DNA of 64,000 nt from Burkholderia sp. BCC1644 (lineage in GTDB: Bacteria > Pseudomonadota > Gammaproteobacteria > Burkholderiales > Burkholderiaceae): the NCBI RefSeq assembly GCF_902833225.1, contig NZ_CADFEI010000007.1, positions 186,001 through 250,000 of the forward strand, read 5' to 3'. The position numbers and the translations under genes are program-made. The notes under the pieces are model-generated. The model was not told the DNA's origin. It was given only the letters and a program-made list of their open reading frames with translations, and did not search any database. This document shows, one piece after another, positions 26,848 through 35,206 of this stretch. The stretch's first letter is position 1. Every line of letters begins with the position of its first letter.

Positions 26848-26901
26848 GACGGATGGGGTGCGCATTCCGCCCGCGTTCGCGCGGGCTTCGCCCGATCCGT
26901 C
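26848..26901 (+). promoter_or_regulatory. Candidate expression platform between riboswitch and cobA
   Basis: GACGGATGGGG (26848-26858) can pair with CCCGATCCGTC (26891-26901), one base bulged, enclosing a perfect hairpin GCCCGCG-TTCG-CGCGGGC (26869-26886). It lies 45 bases after the aptamer and 87 bases before the cobA ATG. It probably changes pairing with B12 binding; no U-run is present, so control of translation or Rho access is more likely than intrinsic termination. Confidence 0.45.
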
Positions 26902-26987
26902 ATGCATTGCCTGTCCGCCGGCCGCCGATGTGCCGCCCGCCTTTTCCTTTCCACTGCTTCGACACGGTGCGTGCCGTGCCGCGTGCA

Positions 26988-27737
26988 ATGAGCCGCGCCT
27001 GGCTCATCGGCGCCGGCCCCGGCGACGCCGACCTGCTGACGCTCAGGGCCGTGGGCGCGATCGGCATGGCCGACGTGCTGCTCGTCGACGATCTCGTGAA
27101 CCCCGACGTGCTGCGCCATGCGCGCGCCGACGCGCGGATCGAGCACGTCGGCAAGCGCGGCGGCCATGCGTCGACGCCGCAGGAAGCGATCGTCGCCGCG
27201 ATGCTTGCGCACCTGCGCGCGGGCCGGAGCGTCGCGCGGCTCAAGGGCGGCGATCCGTTCGTGTTCGGCCGCGGCGGCGAGGAACTGGCCGCGCTCGGCG
27301 CGGCGGGCTTTCCGGTCGAGGTCGTGAACGGCATCACGGCGGGTATCGCCGCGCCGGCCGCGCTCGGCATTCCGGTCACGCAGCGCGGTGACGCGCAGGG
27401 CGTGATCTTCGTCACCGGCCACGGCGCAGGCGCCGACGAGCCCGACTGGCGCGCGCTCGCGGCCACGCGCATGACGATCGTGATCTACATGGGCATTCGC
27501 CGGCTCGACGCGATTACCGCAGCGCTGCGCGACGGTGGCCTGCCGGGCGATACGCCGTGCGCGGCGATCGAGAATGCGACCCGCCCGGAACAGCGGCACG
27601 TACTCGCGACGCTCGACAGCCTCGTCGAACGCATCGGCGCAACCGGACTCGGTTCGCCGGCGATCGTCGTGATCGGCCGCGTCGCGGCGCTCGCCGACGA
27701 TCCGGCGGTGCGCGCGGCGCTCGGTGGCCGCGCATGA
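26988..27737 (+). CDS. cobA: Uroporphyrinogen-III C-methyltransferase CobA (SUMT)
   Basis: The 249-residue tetrapyrrole methylase adds methyl groups at C2 and C7 of uroporphyrinogen III, making precorrin-2, the entry to corrin synthesis. Motifs are AWLIGAGPGDADLLTLRA (residues 4-21) and ARLKGGDPFVFGRGGEEL (about 82-99), both full SUMT signatures. The ATG at 26988 directly precedes the first motif; the frame is open far upstream, but that includes the riboswitch and is not coding. The stop overlaps the cobE start (ATGATG). It lacks the CysG reductase domain, so it is the dedicated B12 enzyme. Confidence 0.95.
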   Translation: MSRAWLIGAGPGDADLLTLRAVGAIGMADVLLVDDLVNPDVLRHARADARIEHVGKRGGHASTPQEAIVAAMLAHLRAGRSVARLKGGDPFVFGRGGEELAALGAAGFPVEVVNGITAGIAAPAALGIPVTQRGDAQGVIFVTGHGAGADEPDWRALAATRMTIVIYMGIRRLDAITAALRDGGLPGDTPCAAIENATRPEQRHVLATLDSLVERIGATGLGSPAIVVIGRVAALADDPAVRAALGGRA

Positions 27738-28111
27738 TGCGCGTCGCGCTCGGCATCGGCTTTCGCGCGGACGTCACGGCCGCGCAACTCGATGCCGCGA
27801 TCCGCGCGGCGCTGGCGTGTTACCCGGCCGTCGAACCGGCGCTCGTCGCGACGCTCGCCGACAAGGCGCGCGCCCGTGCGCTACGCACGCTGTGCGCGCG
27901 GCGCGGCTGGCCGCTCGTCGCATTCGACGCGGTGCAGCTGGCGAGCCGCCCCGAACTGGCCGCGAGCGGTCCGTCGGGCGCCGCGCTTGCACGCTTCGGT
28001 GTTGCAGGCGTGGCCGAACCATGCGCGCAGCTCGCGGCGCCGAACGGCCGGTTGCTGGGCCCCAAATCCATCCGGGACGGCGTGACGGTCGCGTTCGCCG
28101 GCCCGCTCTGA
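27734..28111 (+). CDS. cobE: Cobalamin biosynthesis protein CobE (CbiG C-terminal-like)
   Basis: The 125-residue protein begins MMRVALGIGFRADVTAAQLD and contains VEPALVATLADKARARALR and GVAGVAEPCAQLAA, matching CobE, a small protein homologous to the C-terminal domain of CbiG. CobE's role in the aerobic pathway is not settled in the family. The ATG overlaps the cobA stop, so it is translationally coupled. Because the window also has a CbiG domain fused to CobJ, there are two CbiG-C-like domains in this organism's set. Confidence 0.88.
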   Translation: MMRVALGIGFRADVTAAQLDAAIRAALACYPAVEPALVATLADKARARALRTLCARRGWPLVAFDAVQLASRPELAASGPSGAALARFGVAGVAEPCAQLAAPNGRLLGPKSIRDGVTVAFAGPL

Positions 28112-28148
28112 ACCCTTTGTTTCGCTTTCTTTCGACAGGATCAATCCG

Positions 28149-28751
28149 ATGAAAACCGACGCCGAATCCCATCAACGGATGACTGAACGCCGCCGCGCCG
28201 GCCACGAGAAGAAGCAGGCTGCCGCCACCCATGAAAAGGGCCTGCTGATCGTCAATACCGGCAACGGCAAGGGCAAGAGCACGGCTGCGTTCGGCATGGC
28301 CGTGCGCGTGCTCGGCCACGGCATGCGGCTCGGCGTCGTGCAGTTCATCAAGGGCGCGCTGCACACGTCCGAGCGCGACTTCCTCGGCGCGGTCGCGGAA
28401 TGCGATTTCGTGACGATGGGCGACGGCTATACGTGGAACACGCAGAACCGCGACGCCGACATCGCGACCGCGCGCAAGGGCTGGGACGAGGCGCGCCGGA
28501 TGATCGAAAGCGGCGACTACCGGATGGTGATCCTCGACGAGCTGAACACCGTGCTGAAGTACGAATACCTGCCGCTCGACGAAGTGCTCGCGACGCTCGT
28601 CGCCCGTCCGGATTCGGTGCACGTCGTCGTGACCGGGCGACACGCGCCCGATGCGCTGATCGATGCGGCCGACCTCGTCACCGAAATGCGGCTCGTCAAG
28701 CATCCGTACAAGGAGCAAGGCGTGAAGGCGCAACGCGGCGTGGAGTTCTGA
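28149..28751 (+). CDS. cobO: Cob(I)yrinic acid a,c-diamide adenosyltransferase CobO
   Basis: The 200-residue protein transfers the adenosyl group from ATP to the reduced cobalt. The N-terminal 30 residues are hydrophilic, then LLIVNTGNGKGKSTAAFGMA (about 32-51) forms the P-loop typical of CobO/BtuR. Further markers are VVQFIKGALHTSERDFL, YTWNTQNRDADI and MVILDELNTVLKY. ACAGGATCA before the ATG is a usable ribosome-binding site. It follows cobE by 37 bases and is immediately upstream of cobB. Confidence 0.95.
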   Translation: MKTDAESHQRMTERRRAGHEKKQAAATHEKGLLIVNTGNGKGKSTAAFGMAVRVLGHGMRLGVVQFIKGALHTSERDFLGAVAECDFVTMGDGYTWNTQNRDADIATARKGWDEARRMIESGDYRMVILDELNTVLKYEYLPLDEVLATLVARPDSVHVVVTGRHAPDALIDAADLVTEMRLVKHPYKEQGVKAQRGVEF

Positions 28752-28753
28752 GC

Positions 28754-30058
<1,305 letters not shown>

Positions 30059-30085
30059 CCGGAAAACCGGCGAGGCGCCCCGATG

Positions 30086-30625
30086 TCAGGGCTTTTCGCG
30101 CCCCGGCGCTTCCGAGCGCGAAGTGCGGATCACGGTGCCGTCGGGCGAGAAATGCGCGTTGAACATCGCGTCGCCCGATACGCCGCCTTCGGCCCAATGC
30201 CAGCTCCATACCTCTTCATGGCTCAGCGCGTATTGCGCGATCTCGGTCGGCTTGCCGAGCAGTTGCCGCACGTCGTCCTTCGACATCCCGGGCACGACCT
30301 TCGCGATGTTCGCGGCAGTCAGCGCCTGCGTGATCGACACGAGCCGGCCGTCGGGCCCGAAATCGAGCATGTAGGTGCTCGTGCCGTACGGGCCGCGCGG
30401 ATACTCGAACCGCTGCGAGCCGTCATCGCCTTGCCTGACCATCTCGGGCTTGCCCGCCTGACGAAGCACGTCTTCGGTCGTCGAGACGCCTGGCTGCAAA
30501 TTGCCAAACGCCATCGGATCGGGCTTGATCGCATTCACCGCGTCGGCCACCTTCTGGTCGTCGCACCCGGCCGCCAGAACGCCGACCGCACACGCCGTCA
30601 GCACGGTCAAAAGCTGTTTTCGCAT
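30086..30625 (-). CDS. BamE-like outer-membrane lipoprotein
   Basis: The 179-residue product begins MRKQLLTVLTACAVGVLAAG followed by C, a lipoprotein signal with the lipidated Cys at residue 21. The mature part holds two SmpA/OmlA-type repeats, LQPGVSTTEDVLRQAGKPEM and VPGMSKDDVRQLLGKPTEI, as in BamE-family proteins. The main BamE of Burkholderia is usually smaller and elsewhere, so this is likely a paralog. An ATG 7 codons upstream (30646) is an alternative start. It is convergent with cobB, 27 bases away, and not related to it by function. Confidence 0.78.
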   Translation of the reverse strand: MRKQLLTVLTACAVGVLAAGCDDQKVADAVNAIKPDPMAFGNLQPGVSTTEDVLRQAGKPEMVRQGDDGSQRFEYPRGPYGTSTYMLDFGPDGRLVSITQALTAANIAKVVPGMSKDDVRQLLGKPTEIAQYALSHEEVWSWHWAEGGVSGDAMFNAHFSPDGTVIRTSRSEAPGREKP

Positions 30626-30796
30626 TTCATCCACACCTGTATTCATCGAGCCGATCCGGCGTCGCGCGCAGCGTAGCATGCGACCTGTTGCACCGATGTC
30701 AAGGAGCGTCAAATTCACGCGCGTCCTGTCGCGTCCGGTTTCACGGACGCACACGCAGATGTCGAACGGCGGCGGCCACGCCGCCGCGCCTTCGCT

Positions 30797-31960
30797 TCAG
30801 ACCAGGAACGCCTCGGCCAGCTTGACCCAGTACGACGCGCCGGTGGGCAGCGCTGCATCGTTGAAGTCGTAGCCCGGGTTGTGCACCATGCAGCCGCCCT
30901 CGCCGTCACCGTTGCCGATGATCAGGTAGCAGCCCGGTCGCTTCTCGAGCAGGAACGCGAAATCCTCGCTGCCGGTGAGCGGCACCATCCCGTCGATCAG
31001 GTTCGCTTCGCCCACCCACTCGCGCGCGATGCCGCGCGCGAACGCGGTCATTTCCGCATCGTTGACGAGTACCGGGTAGCGGCGCTGGTAGTCGATCGTC
31101 GCGGTCGCGCCGAACACGGCGGCCTGCGCATGCACGACTTCCTTGATGCGCGTCTCCAGCAGGTCGCGCACGTCGGGTTTCAGCGCGCGCACCGACAGGC
31201 GCATCTGCGCGCGATCGGGAATCACGTTCGGCGCCTCGCCCGCGTGGATCGCGCCGACCGTGACGATCGCCATGTCGAGCGGCGACACGTTGCGCGACAC
31301 GATTGTCTGCAGCGCAATGACGATCTGCGCGCACACGACCACCGAATCGACCGCCTTGTGCGGCACCGCGCCGTGGCCGCCGCGGCCCTGCACGTCGATG
31401 ACGACCGTATCCGACGACGCCATGAACGACCCCGGCAGGAAGCCGAATTTGCCGGTCGGGAAACCCGGCATGTTGTGCATCGCGAAGATCGCATCGCACG
31501 GGAACAGGTCGAACAGCCCTTCGTCGAGCATCTTCTTCGCGCCGCCGAGCCCTTCTTCCGCCGGCTGGAAAATCAGGTTGAGCGTGCCCGAGAAGCGGCG
31601 CTCGCGTGCGAGATGCTTCGCGGCCGCGAGCAGCATCGCCGTGTGGCCGTCGTGACCGCACGCGTGCATCTTGCCGGCGATCTTGCTCTCGTACGGCAGG
31701 CCCGTGGCCTCGTGGATCGGCAGCGCGTCCATGTCGGCGCGCAGGCCGAGGCGCTGCGTGCCGGTGCCGACTTTCAACTGCGCGACGACGCCCGTGCCGC
31801 CGAGCCCGCGATGCACCGTGTAGCCCCACGACTGCAACTGCTCGGCGACGAGGTCGCTCGTCGCGAATTCCTCGAAGCCGAGTTCGGGATGTGCATGGAT
31901 GCGGTGCCGGATCTCGATCATTTCGTCGGCGAGGCCTGCGGGAATCACGCTGTGCGTCAC
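30797..31960 (-). CDS. M20-family amidohydrolase (hippurate hydrolase-like)
   Basis: The 387-residue protein starts MTHSVIPAGLADEMIEIRHR and matches the M20D peptidase family, which cleaves N-acyl or N-carbamoyl amino acids. HPELGFEEFATSD is near the N-terminus, KMHACGHDGHTAMLLAAA (about 99-116) carries the metal ligands Cys and His, FQPAEEGLGGAKKM carries the Glu pair, and GSEDFAFLLEKRPG and GCMVHNPGYDF complete the site. Closest in pattern to hippurate hydrolase and indole-acetyl-amino-acid hydrolases; the natural substrate is unclear. The gene stands alone. Confidence 0.9.
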   Translation of the reverse strand: MTHSVIPAGLADEMIEIRHRIHAHPELGFEEFATSDLVAEQLQSWGYTVHRGLGGTGVVAQLKVGTGTQRLGLRADMDALPIHEATGLPYESKIAGKMHACGHDGHTAMLLAAAKHLARERRFSGTLNLIFQPAEEGLGGAKKMLDEGLFDLFPCDAIFAMHNMPGFPTGKFGFLPGSFMASSDTVVIDVQGRGGHGAVPHKAVDSVVVCAQIVIALQTIVSRNVSPLDMAIVTVGAIHAGEAPNVIPDRAQMRLSVRALKPDVRDLLETRIKEVVHAQAAVFGATATIDYQRRYPVLVNDAEMTAFARGIAREWVGEANLIDGMVPLTGSEDFAFLLEKRPGCYLIIGNGDGEGGCMVHNPGYDFNDAALPTGASYWVKLAEAFLV

Positions 31961-32337
31961 GGTGTCGTCTCCTGTTTCTGCGGGGAATGTGCAGGCAAGG
32001 ATAGTCGGTTAGCAGGCAACCGGGCAGACGGAAAGTCGTCACGGTAGCAACTGATGGTTGCCGCATCTCGCGCCGCGTACGATATGAACAAACCGGCCAT
32101 CCGGATGGCTGCCGCTTGCAGTCCGGGAACGCGAAACTGTGGGCTCCACATCGATTTGACGAACACCGGGATTCGACGATCAACGTTCACGCACCATGAC
32201 CGATACCTCGCCCGCCCGCTCGAAGCCGACGCGCGCCGGCCGCTCGACCCGGCGGCGGTTGCACTGCTCGCACGAGACGCGAAACGGATTGCTTCGGCGC
32301 AAACGCGCAGCGTCGTCCCGCTTTCGCGCTGCCGCGC
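31961..32337. other. Intergenic stretch without a supported gene
   Basis: This 377-base gap separates the amidohydrolase start from the end of vapC. Open frames here lack homology that I recognise and have arginine-rich, out-of-frame composition. The only structure seen is a 14-base perfect palindrome, GCCATCCGGATGGC, at 32096-32109. The amidohydrolase promoter should lie near 31965-32090, but no clear -35/-10 pair was found. Confidence 0.5.
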
Positions 32338-32754
32338 TCAGGCCGCCCAGTCTTCGAGCGACAGCCCGGCCACCCGGCCGAATTCCCGGCCGTTGTTCGT
32401 GACGAGCACCGCACCGGCCGCGATCGCATGCCCGGCGATCGACGCATCGTTCGCGCCGATCGGCGTGCCGCGCACGGCGAGATCGGCGCGAATCGCGGCC
32501 GTGGCATCGACCGCCGCCGTATCCCACGACAGCACGCCATCGAGCCGCGAAACAAAGGCCGCCACGAGTTCCGCATGCTTCGGCGACGCCTTCCTGCCGA
32601 CGGCGCCGAACCGCATTTCGGCATAGGTAATGGCCGACACGACGATCCGGTGCTGCGCATTGACGCACGACTGCAGCCGCGCCAGCACCGCCGGCGGCCG
32701 CTCGCGCATGATGAACGAACAGATGTTCGTATCGAGCATGTAGAGCGTGGTCAC
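32338..32754 (-). CDS. vapC: VapC toxin, PIN-domain ribonuclease
   Basis: The 138-residue protein opens VTTLYMLDTNICSFIM (GTG start at 32754, overlapping the vapB stop). The PIN-domain acidic residues are visible: Asp in MLDTN (about 8), Glu in VSAITYAEMRFGA (about 42), and Asp residues in IGANDASIAGHAIAAGAVLV (about 100). NNGREFGRVAGLSLEDW closes the fold. VapC toxins cut RNA and are held inactive by VapB. The overlapping order antitoxin-toxin is standard. An upstream in-frame stretch in the vapB region is shadow. Confidence 0.88.
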   Translation of the reverse strand: MTTLYMLDTNICSFIMRERPPAVLARLQSCVNAQHRIVVSAITYAEMRFGAVGRKASPKHAELVAAFVSRLDGVLSWDTAAVDATAAIRADLAVRGTPIGANDASIAGHAIAAGAVLVTNNGREFGRVAGLSLEDWAA

Positions 32755-33014
32755 TGGCCGGACTCCGTCGGCGCGGCATCCCCGCCGGAAAGGTCGAAGC
32801 GGCCGGACTCGATGACGGCCGGGCGTTCGGCGAGGAAGTCGGCGTCGGCCAGCGGTTCGCTCGCGAGCGAGAGCCACGTGGGCCGCACCGGCCGCAGCAG
32901 CAACGTGTCGCCCTCGCGGCGGATCTCGAGTTCCGTCACCCCCTCGAACTCCATGTCCTTCGGGATGCGGATTGCCTGGTTACGGGCGTTTTTGAAAATG
33001 GAAACGGTGCGCAT
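32751..33014 (-). CDS. vapB: VapB antitoxin, AbrB-type
   Basis: The 87-residue protein begins MRTVSIFKNARNQAIRIPKD, the swapped-hairpin AbrB-like DNA-binding domain of VapB, followed by FEGVTELEIRREGDTLLLRP. The C-terminal half (ASEPLADADFLAERPAV) is the part that would bind the toxin. The ATG at 33014 has GGAG eight bases upstream; another in-frame ATG is four codons earlier. It overlaps vapC by 4 bases. The promoter upstream contains a perfect palindrome and suggests self-regulation. Confidence 0.87.
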   Translation of the reverse strand: MRTVSIFKNARNQAIRIPKDMEFEGVTELEIRREGDTLLLRPVRPTWLSLASEPLADADFLAERPAVIESGRFDLSGGDAAPTESGQ

Positions 33015-33043
33015 GAGCCACTCCATGGGAGTACGATGCGCCC

Positions 33044-33071
33044 ATTCTAGACATATGCCGGCATATGTCAA
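33044..33071 (-). promoter_or_regulatory. vapBC promoter with embedded palindromic operator
   Basis: On the minus strand TTGACA (33066-33071) and TAGAAT (33044-33049) stand 16 bases apart, a strong sigma70 promoter 30 bases before the vapB ATG. The spacer and part of the -35 form the perfect 20-base palindrome GACATATGCCGGCATATGTC (33050-33069), so bound VapBC would block RNA polymerase directly. Confidence 0.75.
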
Positions 33072-33264
33072 TTTGACGGGGTGCGAATCGGGTGTCGCGC
33101 CCCACGCTGTCGCGGATGTTCGGGTCATGTTGCCAGCCTGTCGTCGATGAAGAGAGCGATCGATTCTTCACGACGCAGGCCGCGCAGTCCATATCCCGGA
33201 CGGCCAATGCAGGTGCATCGCAAGGCCGCGCGCAACGTCGCACCGACGCTGCGCACCGGCCCCG

Positions 33265-34281
33265 TCACGGCAACCGGAAAGTGTCAAAGAACGTATCGCG
33301 CTCGATCACGGTGAGCGCCGCGCGCTTGTGCGGGAAATCGAACTCCTTGAGCGTATGGAACCCGAGCCGGTGCATGTACGCGATGTGCCGCACGTGATCG
33401 ACGCGCGGCTCGCCGACGAGCCGCTGCGTGCGCGGTTCGTCGACGAACATGTAGTGCAGCACCCCGCTCCACCACGCATGCAGCTTGCCCGCGCTCTGGA
33501 AACGCGAGTCGCCGATCAGCAGGTGCAGCCCGCGATCGTAGTCGTGCGCGTCGTAGAACGGCGCGAGGCGGTCCTCTTTTGCCCAGTAGAACTCGAAATA
33601 GCCGAACGGCGTGTCGTCGAAATAGCCGATCATCGGGTGCATGTGCGGATCGGCGAGCCGCTCGGCAAGGTACGCCGCATGCTCGTCGCGCGTGCCGCGC
33701 TGGTCCCAGAAATGCGCGACGCGATCGAGGTTCATCCAGCCGCTGAACAGGTCCGCGTGCGCGTCGAGGTCGACGGTGCGCAGGCTGAACGTCATGCCCA
33801 CCTGCGGCATGTAGCGCGCATAGATCTCGCCGGCCGGCGACGGCGGCCGCACCGGATGCCGGTGGCCGTTCGTGATCGCGTAGCGCAGCGGCATCCCGCC
33901 CGACGCGGGCGCCTTCAGCCACGGTCGCGGGTTCTGCCAGAAGGTGGCGCGCGACACGGTGAGCCGCAGCGTGTCGCCCGCGACCTGCGCGCCGTCGATC
34001 ACGCCCTCGCGCACCGCGCGCGCGATGTACGACTCGACGGCTGCCGCGTCCGCGCCGGCGAGCGGCACCGAGATCGTCGCGATGTCATGCCGCGTGTCGG
34101 TGTTGAACAACGCGACGAACGCCGCGAGCAGCATGTCCGGTGCATCGTCGTGCCGCCATGCGTCGAGCGTGTGCTCGACGACCGCCACGGCCTGCCCCTG
34201 CGCGGCGCCGTCGAGCGCCGCAGCCACCTCTCCTTCGACGGCGTCGGCGGCGCCGGCCGGTTTCGTCAGCGTGTCTTCCAT
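33265..34281 (-). CDS. orbL: Ornibactin N-acyltransferase OrbL (GNAT, IucB-like)
   Basis: The 338-residue protein has an N-terminal region of about 135 residues, then an IucB-type acetyltransferase domain (about 150-335): GEIYARYMPQVGMTFSLRTV, the WMNLDRVAHFWDQRG substrate loop, GYFDDTPFGYFEFYWAKEDR and HYMFVDEPRTQRLVGEPRVD for CoA binding. These enzymes acylate the N5-hydroxyl amine of ornithine. Ornibactin carries a 3-hydroxy-acyl chain on its first ornithine; OrbL or its paralog OrbK is expected to attach it. The start at 34281 gives a TGATG junction with pvdF. It is the last gene of the orbI-orbL strand. Confidence 0.9.
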   Translation of the reverse strand: MEDTLTKPAGAADAVEGEVAAALDGAAQGQAVAVVEHTLDAWRHDDAPDMLLAAFVALFNTDTRHDIATISVPLAGADAAAVESYIARAVREGVIDGAQVAGDTLRLTVSRATFWQNPRPWLKAPASGGMPLRYAITNGHRHPVRPPSPAGEIYARYMPQVGMTFSLRTVDLDAHADLFSGWMNLDRVAHFWDQRGTRDEHAAYLAERLADPHMHPMIGYFDDTPFGYFEFYWAKEDRLAPFYDAHDYDRGLHLLIGDSRFQSAGKLHAWWSGVLHYMFVDEPRTQRLVGEPRVDHVRHIAYMHRLGFHTLKEFDFPHKRAALTVIERDTFFDTFRLP

Positions 34282-35120
34282 CACAGTGCTCCCGCGTCGT
34301 GGCGGTCGGCGAGGACATGCAGCCCCTGCTCGAGCGCCGGAAACAGGCTGCGCTGGAAATTGTTCCAGCGCAGTTCGAGAATCGTGTCGTCCGGCGCGAT
34401 CGGCGTGTCGAGCACGTCGCTGATCACCTCGCCGGAATCGATGCCGTTGTCGACGTAGTGAAACGATGCGCCCGTCATCGTCACGGGCGCGACGGACGAC
34501 GTCGTGCCGCTCGCCCAGTCGACCCGTTCGCCGCGCGCGCCGTGCAGCGCGTCGAGCGTCGCCCACGCGCCGCGCCGCTGGTACGGCGAATCGTCGGCCG
34601 TGATGCCCGGGTGGATGTTCGCGATGCGCCGGTGAAAGCGCGCGCCGGGCCGCACGAGCTCGTCGAGGATCACGAGGAGCCCGTCGAGCACGACGATGTC
34701 GGCGTCGAGTTCGAGCAGGCGCTCGAGCAGACGGCGCTCGAACGCCTGCTTGGCCGCAACGCGCTCGCGCGCGTCGCGCGGCAGCCGCCGGTACGTCGAC
34801 GGAATCGAGCAGAACAGTTCGTCGACCGGCCGGCCCTGCACCGTCAGGCCTTCCGGCAGGATCCACGGCCGGCCCGGCGTGCGCGCGAAGCCGTAGTCGG
34901 CGACCTTCGCGCGGTCGGCCGGCGAACCGTCGTCGTCGTCGACGATCACGCCTTGCAGCGTGTAGCGCTCGCCGAGCGGCGAGTCGTTCAGGCGCTCGAC
35001 GAGGAATTCGAGCGGCGCCTTCATGTAGCGCGTGCCGCCCTGGTAAGCAACCGGCTGGCCGGCGCGATCGGCCGCGCCGTTGCGCAGCGACTGGATGTAG
35101 ACGAGATTTTTCTTCGGCAT
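34281..35120 (-). CDS. pvdF: N5-hydroxyornithine formyltransferase PvdF
   Basis: The 279-residue protein begins MPKKNLVYIQSLRNGAADRA and contains the formyltransferase core with LDADIVVLDGLLVILDELV and IANIHPGITADDSPYQRRGA (about 170-189); the N-I-HPG motif and SGxTxHYVDNGIDSGEVI are shared with purine and methionyl-tRNA formyltransferases. It transfers a formyl group from N10-formyltetrahydrofolate to N5-hydroxyornithine, supplying the C-terminal formyl-hydroxyornithine of ornibactin. The ATG at 35120 is chosen because the sequence upstream belongs to the intergenic hairpin. Confidence 0.92.
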   Translation of the reverse strand: MPKKNLVYIQSLRNGAADRAGQPVAYQGGTRYMKAPLEFLVERLNDSPLGERYTLQGVIVDDDDGSPADRAKVADYGFARTPGRPWILPEGLTVQGRPVDELFCSIPSTYRRLPRDARERVAAKQAFERRLLERLLELDADIVVLDGLLVILDELVRPGARFHRRIANIHPGITADDSPYQRRGAWATLDALHGARGERVDWASGTTSSVAPVTMTGASFHYVDNGIDSGEVISDVLDTPIAPDDTILELRWNNFQRSLFPALEQGLHVLADRHDAGAL

Positions 35121-35147
35121 GGATGCGTCGTGGAATAAGGGACGAAG

Positions 35148-35200
35148 GCGCCGCGGCCGGCCCGCACCGGCCACGAAGGCCGGCCGGCAGGCCGCGGCGC
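35148..35200. other. Strong stem-loop between orbA and pvdF
   Basis: GCGCCGCGGCC (35148-35158) and GGCCGCGGCGC (35190-35200) are perfect 11-base arms, with further GGCC pairs inside the loop. It starts 6 bases after the orbA stop and ends 27 bases before the pvdF ATG in transcription order. No U-run follows. It may limit read-through or protect the orbA transcript end, lowering pvdF-orbL relative to the receptor. Confidence 0.6.
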
Positions 35201-35206
35201 GCGACG

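Noticed and set aside
32096..32109. 14-base palindrome GCCATCCGGATGGC as an operator
   Set aside because: Short GC-rich palindromes are expected by chance; no promoter could be placed around it.
32196..32402. Short plus-strand ORF (MTDTSPARSKPTRAG...) in the gap before vapC
   Set aside because: Arg-rich, no ribosome-binding site of note, overlaps the end of vapC on the other strand and has no recognised family.
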